From positions 1 through 48,174 of the forward strand of contig JAYWHT010000051.1 of the NCBI GenBank assembly GCA_043777595.1: 48,174 nucleotides of DNA. Reading direction: 5' to 3'. A program made the position numbers and the translations under genes. Shown here piece by piece: positions 1 through 6,863 of the stretch (position 1 is the stretch's first letter; the number at the start of each line of letters is the position of its first letter). The DNA is from JAYVJH01 sp043777595 (GTDB lineage Bacteria > Bacteroidota > Bacteroidia > Cytophagales > Spirosomataceae). The notes beneath the pieces were generated by a model that did no database searches, was not told the origin of the DNA, and worked only from the letters and a program-made list of their open reading frames with translations.

Positions 1-417
1 TATGAGTGCGATTGTGGCGTAAACGACAGTCAGAACAGTAAAAAACGTTTGGACACGGCGTTTTTTTATCTCCCATGCTTTTAGGCGATAGGCTTCAACG
101 TAAGCTGGGTTTTCACCTTTGTCGATAGGCATATTTAAGTTGTCGGTGGGTGCTGTTTCTAACTCATTTTGCATGATGAGATAACCTCCTATTGGTGTCA
201 GCAACCAAGACAAAAGTATGCCCTTTATTAAAAATGAATGGTCTTTGTAGTACACAACGGCATCTCTGGCAGCTTCGGCTCTGATATTATCTGGCTCTTT
301 ATTGACAACCAAAACGCTATCTGTGTGAGTAACACTCTGGGCGGCATCGGCATCAAACCCATTACCACAAAGTAGTATCAGCAACACAAATAATTTTTTG
401 ATGTAATTGGTCTTCAT
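1..417 (-). CDS. Partial membrane protein, 3' end outside window
   Basis: Reading leftwards from ATG at 417-415 there is an uninterrupted frame of 139 codons that runs off the window edge, so the C-terminus is missing. The product starts MKTNYIKKLFVLLILLCG, a signal peptide or first membrane anchor. A second hydrophobic stretch follows at about residues 62-83 and a third at about 126-139, preceded by a basic segment (KKRR). The start lies 8 bp after the stop of the degraded lipoprotein gene (426-825), so the two were probably one transcription unit. I recognise no family; membrane location is inferred from the hydrophobic segments only. Confidence 0.6.
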   Translation of the reverse strand, partial: MKTNYIKKLFVLLILLCGNGFDADAAQSVTHTDSVLVVNKEPDNIRAEAARDAVVYYKDHSFLIKGILLSWLLTPIGGYLIMQNELETAPTDNLNMPIDKGENPAYVEAYRLKAWEIKKRRVQTFFTVLTVVYATIALI

Positions 418-425
418 GTTCTTAT

Positions 426-825
426 TTATTTTACGGCCTCAAAGCAATAAATACTATGGTCGGTGGTGGCTATGATTTTGCCTTTTTTACCATTTTGGGC
501 TGGTACACCCGTTACAAAACCCTGAAACCACGAATCTGAAATTTTGTTGAGTTTTATATCTGGCGAGGGTATGTCCCAGAGTAATTTGCCTGTTCTATTC
601 TATTGACCAAAACTTTGTTATCATCAACAAGTATATCGCTTATACTTTGTGGTAAAAACTTGTTGCGCCATTTCCATTGACCTCAAGTGCAGCATCGCTT
701 GCCGTTCGTGCGTTTGAGAATGTGTTTTTCTCAGGGGTTTCCAGAAACGACTTTTTGTCGTTACAACCCGACCCAATAGATGCAACCGTTACCACGGACA
801 CCAGCCAACTCCAATGCTTTTTCAT
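426..825 (-). pseudogene. Degraded PQQ-like beta-propeller lipoprotein gene
   Basis: An ATG at 825 opens a typical lipoprotein signal (MKKHWSWLVSVVTVASIGSGC, lipobox ending in Cys21), but this frame stops at 640. A second frame (about 690-600) and a third (about 600-426, stop TAA at 428-426) carry the rest, with propeller-like blade-end motifs such as GKLLWDI and KIIATTDHSIYCFE. The second shift coincides with a perfect tandem 5-bp repeat (TCTAT twice, 594-603). Removing one copy joins frames two and three into VNRTGKLLW. The whole gene is only about 130 codons, far shorter than a propeller, so a large internal deletion is also likely. Probably non-functional; sequencing error is the alternative for the 5-bp change. 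Confidence 0.6.
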
Positions 826-940
826 GATTTTGTATTGGTTTTAAATGAAATAGTTAGTTACCACGAAGCCTCACCTAAATCTGTCAAGATGGGTACGAAG
901 ATTTATTTTTACAAAGTTCAGTACTATTTATGACTAATGT

Positions 941-984
941 ATGTGATGTAAATCAATTTTGAATGTGACATAAATCAATTTTTG
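941..984. promoter_or_regulatory. Two tandem Crp/Fnr-like binding sites
   Basis: Two palindromic elements, GTGATGTAAATCAA (943-956) and GTGACATAAATCAA (965-978), repeat at exactly 22 bp, two helical turns. The first matches the Fnr-type consensus TTGAT-N4-ATCAA with one mismatch and also keeps a Crp-like TGTGA-N6-TCA. They overlap the end of the Crp/Fnr-family gene and lie about 115-160 bp upstream of the lipoprotein/membrane-protein cluster read leftwards, so they may let the neighbouring regulator control that cluster. Binding is inferred. Confidence 0.45.
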
Positions 985-1547
985 TGCTTGCCGCTCATGT
1001 ATCTGCTCAGAGTTTCACGGGCTATGCCTAAGTAGGAGGCAATGTGGTGGTTGGGTGTTTGCTCAAAAATAGTGGGATATTGAGCCATAAACTGACTTAT
1101 ACGAACCGATGCAAGGGTACTCCGCATGACGTTCACTCGTTTGTTGTACATCAATATATATTTTTCGGTTACGAGCCGTCCAATTCTATCGGCCGCAGGG
1201 TAGTTGTCGTAAAGTTGGGTGAGTATATGTAGCGGAATGGCAACAATTTCTGACTGGCCCAACAGTTCTATGGTTTCCAATGAAGGCATTTGTGTTAAAA
1301 AACTTTCGGGCGAATAAATAAAATCGCCACTTTCGGCCAATAACGTCGTTATGTCTTCGCCTTTGTCGGACGCTAAATATGCCCGTGCCAGTCCACTTTC
1401 TACAAAATAAATATGACCGCAAACCTGACCGACATCTAACAAAACAGTACCTTTCTGGTATTTGCGAATGGTCAAGTTTTGTTTCAAAAATACCTCAATT
1501 TCTTTTGAGATAGGGGTATGTACGCCGAGGGTTTCGATTAGTTTCAT
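975..1547 (-). CDS. Crp/Fnr family transcriptional regulator
   Basis: This 190-residue protein has the Crp/Fnr layout. An N-terminal cyclic-nucleotide-binding-like beta barrel (about 10-125) contains the family pattern around GTVLLDVGQVCGHIYFVESG. A long dimerisation helix follows, then a C-terminal winged HTH (about 160-187) with recognition segment IASYLGIARETLSRYMSG. It lacks the Arg and Glu residues of a true cAMP pocket and has no N-terminal cysteines for an iron-sulfur cluster, as is common for Bacteroidota members, so the signal cannot be read from sequence. The stop codon lies inside the second of two tandem Crp/Fnr-like palindromes, which suggests local control of the leftward cluster or of itself. 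A heptanucleotide array lies upstream at 1577-1611. Confidence 0.9.
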   Translation of the reverse strand: MKLIETLGVHTPISKEIEVFLKQNLTIRKYQKGTVLLDVGQVCGHIYFVESGLARAYLASDKGEDITTLLAESGDFIYSPESFLTQMPSLETIELLGQSEIVAIPLHILTQLYDNYPAADRIGRLVTEKYILMYNKRVNVMRSTLASVRISQFMAQYPTIFEQTPNHHIASYLGIARETLSRYMSGKHKN

Positions 1548-1576
1548 GGCTATTTTTTGTTCTACAATAATTGATA

Positions 1577-1611
1577 AATAGTGAATAGTGAAAAACGAAC
1601 AACGAAAAGTG
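1577..1611. repeat. Heptanucleotide array, 5 units
   Basis: Five consecutive 7-mers: AATAGTG twice, then AAAAACG, AACAACG and AAAAGTG. It lies 30 bp upstream of the Crp/Fnr gene start and shows the same period-7 pattern as the other arrays in the window. Confidence 0.6.
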
Positions 1612-1917
1612 TTATAATTAGCTAATAATCAGATATTTAAAATAAACCAGAACTTTGTTTATTTATACGCAACTACTGGCAACGATTATAAGTGAAAATT
1701 GAATCTTAAATTACCAATTATTTTGTAAATTTTTGTGATTAAAAAACAAAAAACATTAAATAACTGCGGTTCTTACAATATCGTATTAAGCCGATGCGCT
1801 ATTTTTGATTTATTTAGCCAATCTCAATTTTATCGGACTGTTCAATCTGTCAATCTGGCAGTTTTGACGGCTTTGGTCTAAGTTTTGTGAATGTTCAATC
1901 AAAACGACTTGAAAGTA

Positions 1918-1941
1918 GTGGTCTGAGAGGACTCAGACCAC
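1918..1941. promoter_or_regulatory. Perfect inverted repeat in htpG leader
   Basis: GTGGTCTGAG (1918-1927) pairs with CTCAGACCAC (1932-1941) across a 4-nt loop AGGA, and a T-run follows at about 1953-1958. Its position 83 bp before the htpG ATG would suit a leader hairpin, attenuator or operator. It resembles neither CIRCE nor another heat-shock operator I know. Confidence 0.45.
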
Positions 1942-1984
1942 GGAAATCCATCGTTTTTTAGAACCTTAGTACTGTGGCAATTTA

Positions 1985-2019
1985 TTATCAATTATTCATT
2001 ATCAATTTTACATTATTTT
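1985..2019. repeat. Heptanucleotide array abutting htpG start
   Basis: Five 7-mers: TTATCAA, TTATTCA, TTATCAA, TTTTACA, TTATTTT. The array ends 4 bp before the htpG ATG, so it occupies the whole ribosome-binding region; no Shine-Dalgarno sequence is present. Confidence 0.6.
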
Positions 2020-2023
2020 AGAT

Positions 2024-3838
2024 ATGACTGAAAAAGGACAATTATCGATTCACACGGAAAATATTTTTCCGATTATTAAAAAATTCTTGTATTCTGACCA
2101 CGAAATTTTCTTGCGTGAGTTGGTCTCAAATGCCGTAGATGCTTCGCAAAAAGTACAAAAATTGGCCTCTTATGGCGAATATGGCGGCGAAGTGGGCGAA
2201 CTCAAAGTAACTGTAAAGCTCGATAAAGAAGCCAAAACGATTACAATTTCTGACAATGGCGTGGGTATGACTGCCGATGAAATCAAGAAATATATCAATC
2301 AGATTGCGTTTTCGGGGGCAACAGAGTTTATTGAAAAATACAAGGACAAAGGCGACGAAAAAGGCATTATTGGCCACTTTGGACTGGGTTTTTACTCGGC
2401 CTTTATGGTGTCCAAAAACGTCGAAATCATCAGTAAGTCGTATCAAGAAGGTAGCGAGGCTATTCGCTGGATTTGCGATGGTTCAACCGAATTTAGCATC
2501 GACCCATCTGACAAAACGACACGTGGCTCAGACGTAGTGCTACACATAGCCGAAGATTCAGAAGAGTTTTTGGAAGAATACCGCTTGACTCAAATCTTAG
2601 AAAAGTATTGTAAGTTCTTGCCAATTCAGATTGAGTTTCAAGACAAGGTTATCAACAACCCGACACCTATCTGGACAAAAGCACCAGCCGATTTGAAGGA
2701 CGAAGACTACTTGGCGTTTTATAAAGAACTACACCCTTACTCGGAAGACCCACTGTTTTGGATTCATCTCAACGTGGACTATCCTTTTAACTTGACAGGC
2801 GTGTTGTATTTTCCAAAATTAAAAAATGATTTTAGTCAGCGTAAAGAAAAAATACAATTATACAGCCGCCAAGTTTTTATTACTGACGAAGTAAAAGACG
2901 TAGTGCCAGACTTTTTGCAGATGCTACACGGCGTGATTGACTCGCCAGATATCCCACTAAATGTATCTCGCAGTTATTTGCAGGCCGATGGAAACGTCAA
3001 AAAAATCAATGGTTACATTACCCGCAAAGTAGCTGATAAACTACTCGAAATTTTTAGAAATGACCGTGAGGGTTACGAGAAAAAATTTGACGACATTGGC
3101 CTTTTTGTCAAGTATGGTTATATTTCAGAAGAAAAATTTGCAGATAAAGCCAAGGAGTTTTGTCTATTGAAAAACGTTGATGGCAAGCACTTTACCTTTG
3201 ACGAATACCGTGAACACGTACAGGCCAACCAAACCGATAAAGACGGCAATGTAATTTGGCTTTATACCAACGACGTGGCCAAGCAAGACGGCTACATACA
3301 GTCGGCTAAGAAACGAGACTATGACGTGTTGGTGCTGGATACGGTCATTGACAGCCACTTTATAAATGGTCTCGAAAGTAAATTAGAAAAGACAAACATC
3401 AAGCGTGTAGATGCCGATATATTGGACAAACTCATCGAAACAGAGTTTAAATCGGTAACGGTGATGTCGAGTACAGATATTGAAAAAGTACAAAAATTAT
3501 TTACAGACACCCTCAACGACAAAAAGCTAACAATAGCCGTAGAAGCCATGCCCGTAGATGAGTTGCCTGTAATCATTACCCAAAATGAGTTCATGCGCCG
3601 TATGCAAGACATGGCAGCAACGGGCGGCCAGAATATGTTTTATGGTTCTATGCCTGTGATGTATAATGTGTCGGTGAACGCCAACCATGAAGTAACTCAA
3701 AAAATACTAAATACGACTGACGAAGCCGAGCAAAAAACATTGATAAAGCACGCCTATAATTTGGCTTTGCTGTCGCAAGGGTTGCTGACAGGCTCAGAAC
3801 TCACAACGTTTATCCAGCAAGCCGCTGCGAGGTTGTAG
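2024..3838 (+). CDS. htpG: Molecular chaperone HtpG (Hsp90)
   Basis: A 604-residue Hsp90 family ATPase chaperone of the cytosol. The N-terminal GHKL nucleotide-binding domain (about 1-215) shows the catalytic-Glu helix RELVSNAVDA (Glu32, Asn36), the ATP-binding loop DNGVGM (77-82) and the glycine-rich lid hinge GHFGLGF (117-123). The middle domain carries the conserved SQRKEKIQLYSRQVFI segment, and a C-terminal dimerisation domain ends in QQAAARL. Length is normal for Bacteroidota HtpG. Transcription probably ends at the strong hairpin 3861-3896. The last 49 bp or so of the coding strand and the terminator are partly duplicated just downstream (3928-4023). The leader has a 10-bp hairpin and a heptanucleotide array up to the start codon. 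Confidence 0.97.
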   Translation: MTEKGQLSIHTENIFPIIKKFLYSDHEIFLRELVSNAVDASQKVQKLASYGEYGGEVGELKVTVKLDKEAKTITISDNGVGMTADEIKKYINQIAFSGATEFIEKYKDKGDEKGIIGHFGLGFYSAFMVSKNVEIISKSYQEGSEAIRWICDGSTEFSIDPSDKTTRGSDVVLHIAEDSEEFLEEYRLTQILEKYCKFLPIQIEFQDKVINNPTPIWTKAPADLKDEDYLAFYKELHPYSEDPLFWIHLNVDYPFNLTGVLYFPKLKNDFSQRKEKIQLYSRQVFITDEVKDVVPDFLQMLHGVIDSPDIPLNVSRSYLQADGNVKKINGYITRKVADKLLEIFRNDREGYEKKFDDIGLFVKYGYISEEKFADKAKEFCLLKNVDGKHFTFDEYREHVQANQTDKDGNVIWLYTNDVAKQDGYIQSAKKRDYDVLVLDTVIDSHFINGLESKLEKTNIKRVDADILDKLIETEFKSVTVMSSTDIEKVQKLFTDTLNDKKLTIAVEAMPVDELPVIITQNEFMRRMQDMAATGGQNMFYGSMPVMYNVSVNANHEVTQKILNTTDEAEQKTLIKHAYNLALLSQGLLTGSELTTFIQQAAARL

Positions 3839-3860
3839 GTTGCTGAAAATCTTTTTGCCA

Positions 3861-3896
3861 ACGAAGCCTTCGCTTAGAGCGAAGGCTTCGTTTTTT
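3861..3896 (+). terminator. Intrinsic terminator of htpG
   Basis: Perfect 14-bp stem (3861-3874 with 3878-3891), 3-nt loop TAG, followed by a T-run to 3896. Confidence 0.9.
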
Positions 3897-3927
3897 ATCC
3901 CCTATTATTTTTACCATTAAATAAATA

Positions 3928-4023
3928 TTGCTGCCGCAAGAATTGCTGACAGGCTCAGAACTCACAACGTTTATCCCTTTTTGCTAAGGAAGCCTTCGCT
4001 CGGAGCGAAGGCCTCGTTTTTTA
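3928..4023. repeat. Partial duplication of htpG 3' end plus terminator
   Basis: 3928-3976 repeats 3767-3815 (the htpG codons just before its end) with only a few changes. It is followed at 3977-4023 by a second copy of the terminator region 3851-3897. The 35 bp that separate these parts in the original (3816-3850) are missing from the copy. The second hairpin (about 3989-4015, loop CGG, T-run to 4022) has an internal mismatch and may serve as a second terminator between the converging genes. Confidence 0.8.
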
Positions 4024-4024
4024 C

Positions 4025-4432
4025 TTAGATTTTGTCTTTGTGCATCAGCGTTGCTACGCCTACAATAGTTTTCTTTTTGGTAGTTTTATCGATTATTTCG
4101 CCCTGAATCTCGGCAACGTGCTTCTCTTCGTTGATTGATATAACGGTAAAAGTTGCCTCGTAGTCAGTATCGACAAACATAGGGCGTATAAACTCAGTTG
4201 TTTGTTTGATATAAACAGACCCATAGCCAGGAAACTCCGTGCCTAACACTTTCGTAAAAATACTCGAACTCAACGCACCATGAACAATAGGCCGTTTGAA
4301 AGGCGTTTGGGCAGCATAGTCGGGGTCAAGATGCAGGGGGTTGTCGTCGCCAGTGAGTTGGGCAAAAGCGATTACGTTGGCCTGTGAAAAACTAAAATCG
4401 TGTTTGTGCGTATCGCCAAGTGCCAGTTTCAT
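4025..4432 (-). CDS. MaoC-like (R)-specific enoyl-CoA hydratase
   Basis: Hot-dog-fold hydratase of the MaoC/PhaJ type. The frame is open from 4462, but I prefer the internal start at 4432 (MKLALGDTHKHDFSFSQ), which gives 135 residues, the usual size; the 10 extra N-terminal residues are not family-like. The hydratase motif TGDDNPLHLDPDYA supplies the catalytic Asp and His (Asp29 and His34 from this start), followed by the conserved IVHGALSSSIFTKVLG helix. Members hydrate 2-enoyl-CoA to (R)-3-hydroxyacyl-CoA in fatty acid or PHA-linked metabolism; the substrate here is not readable. It lies 43 bp downstream of the rhamnose isomerase gene on the same strand, so may share its transcript. Confidence 0.85.
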   Translation of the reverse strand: MKLALGDTHKHDFSFSQANVIAFAQLTGDDNPLHLDPDYAAQTPFKRPIVHGALSSSIFTKVLGTEFPGYGSVYIKQTTEFIRPMFVDTDYEATFTVISINEEKHVAEIQGEIIDKTTKKKTIVGVATLMHKDKI

Positions 4433-4475
4433 AGATTTTTTAGGGTGGTTTTGTTTGTACAAATTTACACAATTT

Positions 4476-5783
4476 TTATAGACCTGTTGCTACTGCCGAG
4501 CTACCTCTCTGGGTAATTAGAGTTTCTCTTATTTTATGGTTTCTAAACAATCCAATCGGGTTCAATGCTCCACCTGAGCGCAGACGAGCTTCAGCCACCA
4601 ATGCCCGTACATCTGTACGAAACGCCCCTTGCAAAATCTCTTGAGCCGTTACCACATCATTGTTCTGTCTGGCTACTTCGAGGGCCGCTTCGTCCACCAG
4701 CATTGCTTGTGCATAGCTTGTCATAATGGCTTCTACCGACTGCAATAGATCTTCGAGAGGGTCTTTGACGTTGTGCGAGGCGTCTATCATCCAGCCAAAA
4801 GCCGCAGCCCCCAAACCCCCGAAAGGGGCTTTAACTCCTCCGCCAAACGGAATTTGGGGGGCTATCAATTCGCAAAATATCAAAAATAATTGATACGGAT
4901 TGATGCTACCACAAGTCAGGTCATCGTCGCCATATTTAGAATCGTTGAAATGAAAACCACCCAATTTACCCTCCATCAACAACAAAGCCACAATCTGCTC
5001 AATATTGGCATTGGGCAAATGATGCCCTAAATCTACAAGCGTATAGGCTTTGGGGCCAAGTTTTTGGGTATATAACAACGACTGCCCCCAATCGCCGACC
5101 GTCATCGAATAAAAGTTAGGTTCAAAGGCTTTATATTCTACAAACATTTTCCAGTCGGTAGGTAGCTGGGCATAGATTTGGTGCAGACTTTCTAAGGTAT
5201 TTTCAAAGGCGTTTCTAAAATTCAGTTGCCCAGGAAAACAAGAACCATCTGACAGCCAAACGGTTATAGACTTTGAACCTAAATCTATACCATGCTTAAT
5301 AACCTCAATATTGTGGTCGATAGCTTGTTTGCGAATGGCCTTATTGACGTTTTGTAGCGAGCCAAATTTATAAGTATGTGCTTGATTGGGTTGGTCTTGA
5401 AAAGTATTAGAATTGACAGCATCGAAGAGCAAACCATACTGGGCGGCCAATGTCTTGATGGCTTGGGCATCTTGTGGAATATCCCACGGAATATGCAATG
5501 AAATTGCCCCTGATGACCGATTGAGTGCGTGAAGTAGCCCTACATCTTCGATTTTTTCTTCTAAATTGCGTGGCTCACCTCCACCCGCAAATCGCCCAAA
5601 GCGAGTACCGCCCGTACCCAAAGCCCACGAAGGTATGGCTATCTGAAAATCTATCAATCGTTGAATAATCGCCTCAGACTGGTCGGTTTCTGAACTAATA
5701 AAAGCCAGTCGTGAGTTGTGTTTCTTGTATTCCAAATCATTGTGATTTGCGATAGATGCGGTTGTGAGGGTCATTGTTGTCAA
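4476..5783 (-). CDS. rhaI: L-rhamnose isomerase, P. stutzeri type
   Basis: A 435-residue TIM-barrel sugar isomerase converting L-rhamnose to L-rhamnulose (such enzymes also act on other aldoses). Metal ligands are recognisable: Glu216 (VEYKAFEP), Asp251 and His254 (VDLGHHLPNAN), His278, Asp286 and Asp288 (FHFNDSKYGDDD), and Asp334 (MIDASHN). Against the P. stutzeri ligand numbers as I remember them (219, 254, 281, 289, 291, 327) the first five are offset by -3 but the last by +7, a net gain of about 10 residues between 288 and 334. That is where residues 307-327 are encoded by a palindromic repeat (4806-4863). The frame stays open, so the enzyme may still work. No kinase or aldolase of the pathway is adjacent. 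Confidence 0.9.
   Translation of the reverse strand: MTTMTLTTASIANHNDLEYKKHNSRLAFISSETDQSEAIIQRLIDFQIAIPSWALGTGGTRFGRFAGGGEPRNLEEKIEDVGLLHALNRSSGAISLHIPWDIPQDAQAIKTLAAQYGLLFDAVNSNTFQDQPNQAHTYKFGSLQNVNKAIRKQAIDHNIEVIKHGIDLGSKSITVWLSDGSCFPGQLNFRNAFENTLESLHQIYAQLPTDWKMFVEYKAFEPNFYSMTVGDWGQSLLYTQKLGPKAYTLVDLGHHLPNANIEQIVALLLMEGKLGGFHFNDSKYGDDDLTCGSINPYQLFLIFCELIAPQIPFGGGVKAPFGGLGAAAFGWMIDASHNVKDPLEDLLQSVEAIMTSYAQAMLVDEAALEVARQNNDVVTAQEILQGAFRTDVRALVAEARLRSGGALNPIGLFRNHKIRETLITQRGSSAVATGL
4806..4863. repeat. Cloverleaf-like palindromic repeat inside rhaI
   Basis: Outer arms AGCCCCCAAA (4806-4815) and TTTGGGGGGCT (4853-4863) pair with one bulged G. Between them lie two small hairpins: CCCC-GAAA-GGGG (4817-4828, a GNRA-like tetraloop) and TCCG-CCAAA-CGGA (4839-4851). 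This is the look of the intergenic GC-rich palindromes common in Bacteroidota genomes, but here it is translated in frame as part of the rhamnose isomerase (about residues 307-327). Confidence 0.75.
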
Positions 5784-5918
5784 ATGTTAGTTTGTAGTTG
5801 TAGAAGTATTACAGTCATGGTTTATACCGACTTATTATTTGATTTCCCCCAGTCATCATTTATATTATTGCAAATTTGCCAATAAAAATCATAAATTGTG
5901 CCAAAAACCAAAACAAGC

Positions 5919-6800
5919 ATGAATCTAACAATACAAAATCTTTCTAAAACTTACTCAAATGGTGTACAAGCACTCAAAGATGTTTCGCTTACTATCAATC
6001 AAGGAATGTACGGACTTTTGGGGCCAAACGGTGCAGGCAAATCGTCACTGATGCGAACTATTGCTACACTTCAAGAAGCCGACGGCGGTAACATCTGGCT
6101 TGGCAATGTCGATGTACTAACCAACAAAGCAGATGTTCGTAAACAATTAGGCTACTTGCCACAAGAGTTTGGAGTATATCCTCGAGTAACAGCCGAAACT
6201 ATGCTCGACCACATTGCCAGCCTCAAGGGAATATCTGTGGGTAGAGAGCGCAAAGAAGTTGTAAAAACATTGCTCGAAAAAGTAAACCTACATCAGGTCA
6301 GAAACAAAAATTTAGGTACTTTTTCGGGAGGAATGAAACAACGTTTTGGTATAGCTCAGGCACTCATTGGCAACCCCAAACTGATTATTGTAGATGAGCC
6401 AACGGCTGGCCTCGACCCTGCCGAGCGCAATCGGTTTCATAATTTACTTTCTGAAATCGGTGAAAACACCATTGTCATACTCTCTACGCACATCGTCGAA
6501 GACGTTACTAATTTATGCTCAGACATGGCCATAATTTGTCTTGGAGAGGTAGTAGCCAAAGGCGACCCCAACCAGTTGGTGGCAGCACTCAGCGGTAAAG
6601 TTTATAAAAAGTCAATCCTAAAAACAGAGCTTGATAGGTATCGTGCTGACTATCAGGTTATTTCGAGCTCGTTGAAAATGGGAAAAACTCAGATTAGAAT
6701 CGTATCGGACGAAATACCAGCCGACTTTGAAGCCACCACACCCGACTTAGAGGACGTATATTTTTCGGAAATCACTACTCGGCAAGGGCTGGCAGTTTGA
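5919..6800 (+). CDS. ABC transporter ATP-binding protein
   Basis: Cytoplasmic ATPase of an ABC-2 type exporter. From ATG 5919 (MNLTIQNLSKTYSNG) it has 293 residues. An in-frame GTG lies 21 bp upstream, but the ATG gives the standard domain start. Walker A is GPNGAGKS (35-42), the Q-loop lies in YLPQEFG, the signature is FSGGMKQ (135-141), Walker B is LIIVDE (155-160), followed by the D-loop and STHIVEDV switch histidine. The roughly 80-residue C-terminal tail is typical of this exporter class. The downstream gene (6864), 63 bp away on the same strand, encodes the matching permease fused to a peptidase; the two very likely form one transporter. Confidence 0.93.
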   Translation: MNLTIQNLSKTYSNGVQALKDVSLTINQGMYGLLGPNGAGKSSLMRTIATLQEADGGNIWLGNVDVLTNKADVRKQLGYLPQEFGVYPRVTAETMLDHIASLKGISVGRERKEVVKTLLEKVNLHQVRNKNLGTFSGGMKQRFGIAQALIGNPKLIIVDEPTAGLDPAERNRFHNLLSEIGENTIVILSTHIVEDVTNLCSDMAIICLGEVVAKGDPNQLVAALSGKVYKKSILKTELDRYRADYQVISSSLKMGKTQIRIVSDEIPADFEATTPDLEDVYFSEITTRQGLAV

Positions 6801-6863
6801 GTAAAACAAATTGGTTGCCACAAAATTTGCTAATTTTTCACAGACATTTTCCATAAAAATACC

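Larger units (their letters stand above)
1548..2023. other. 476-bp divergent intergenic region
   Basis: AT-rich spacer between the leftward Crp/Fnr gene and rightward htpG. It holds two heptanucleotide arrays (1577-1611 and 1985-2019) and a perfect 10-bp inverted repeat with a 4-nt loop (1918-1941). I found no convincing ORF, RNA gene or full-consensus promoter in it. Confidence 0.6.
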
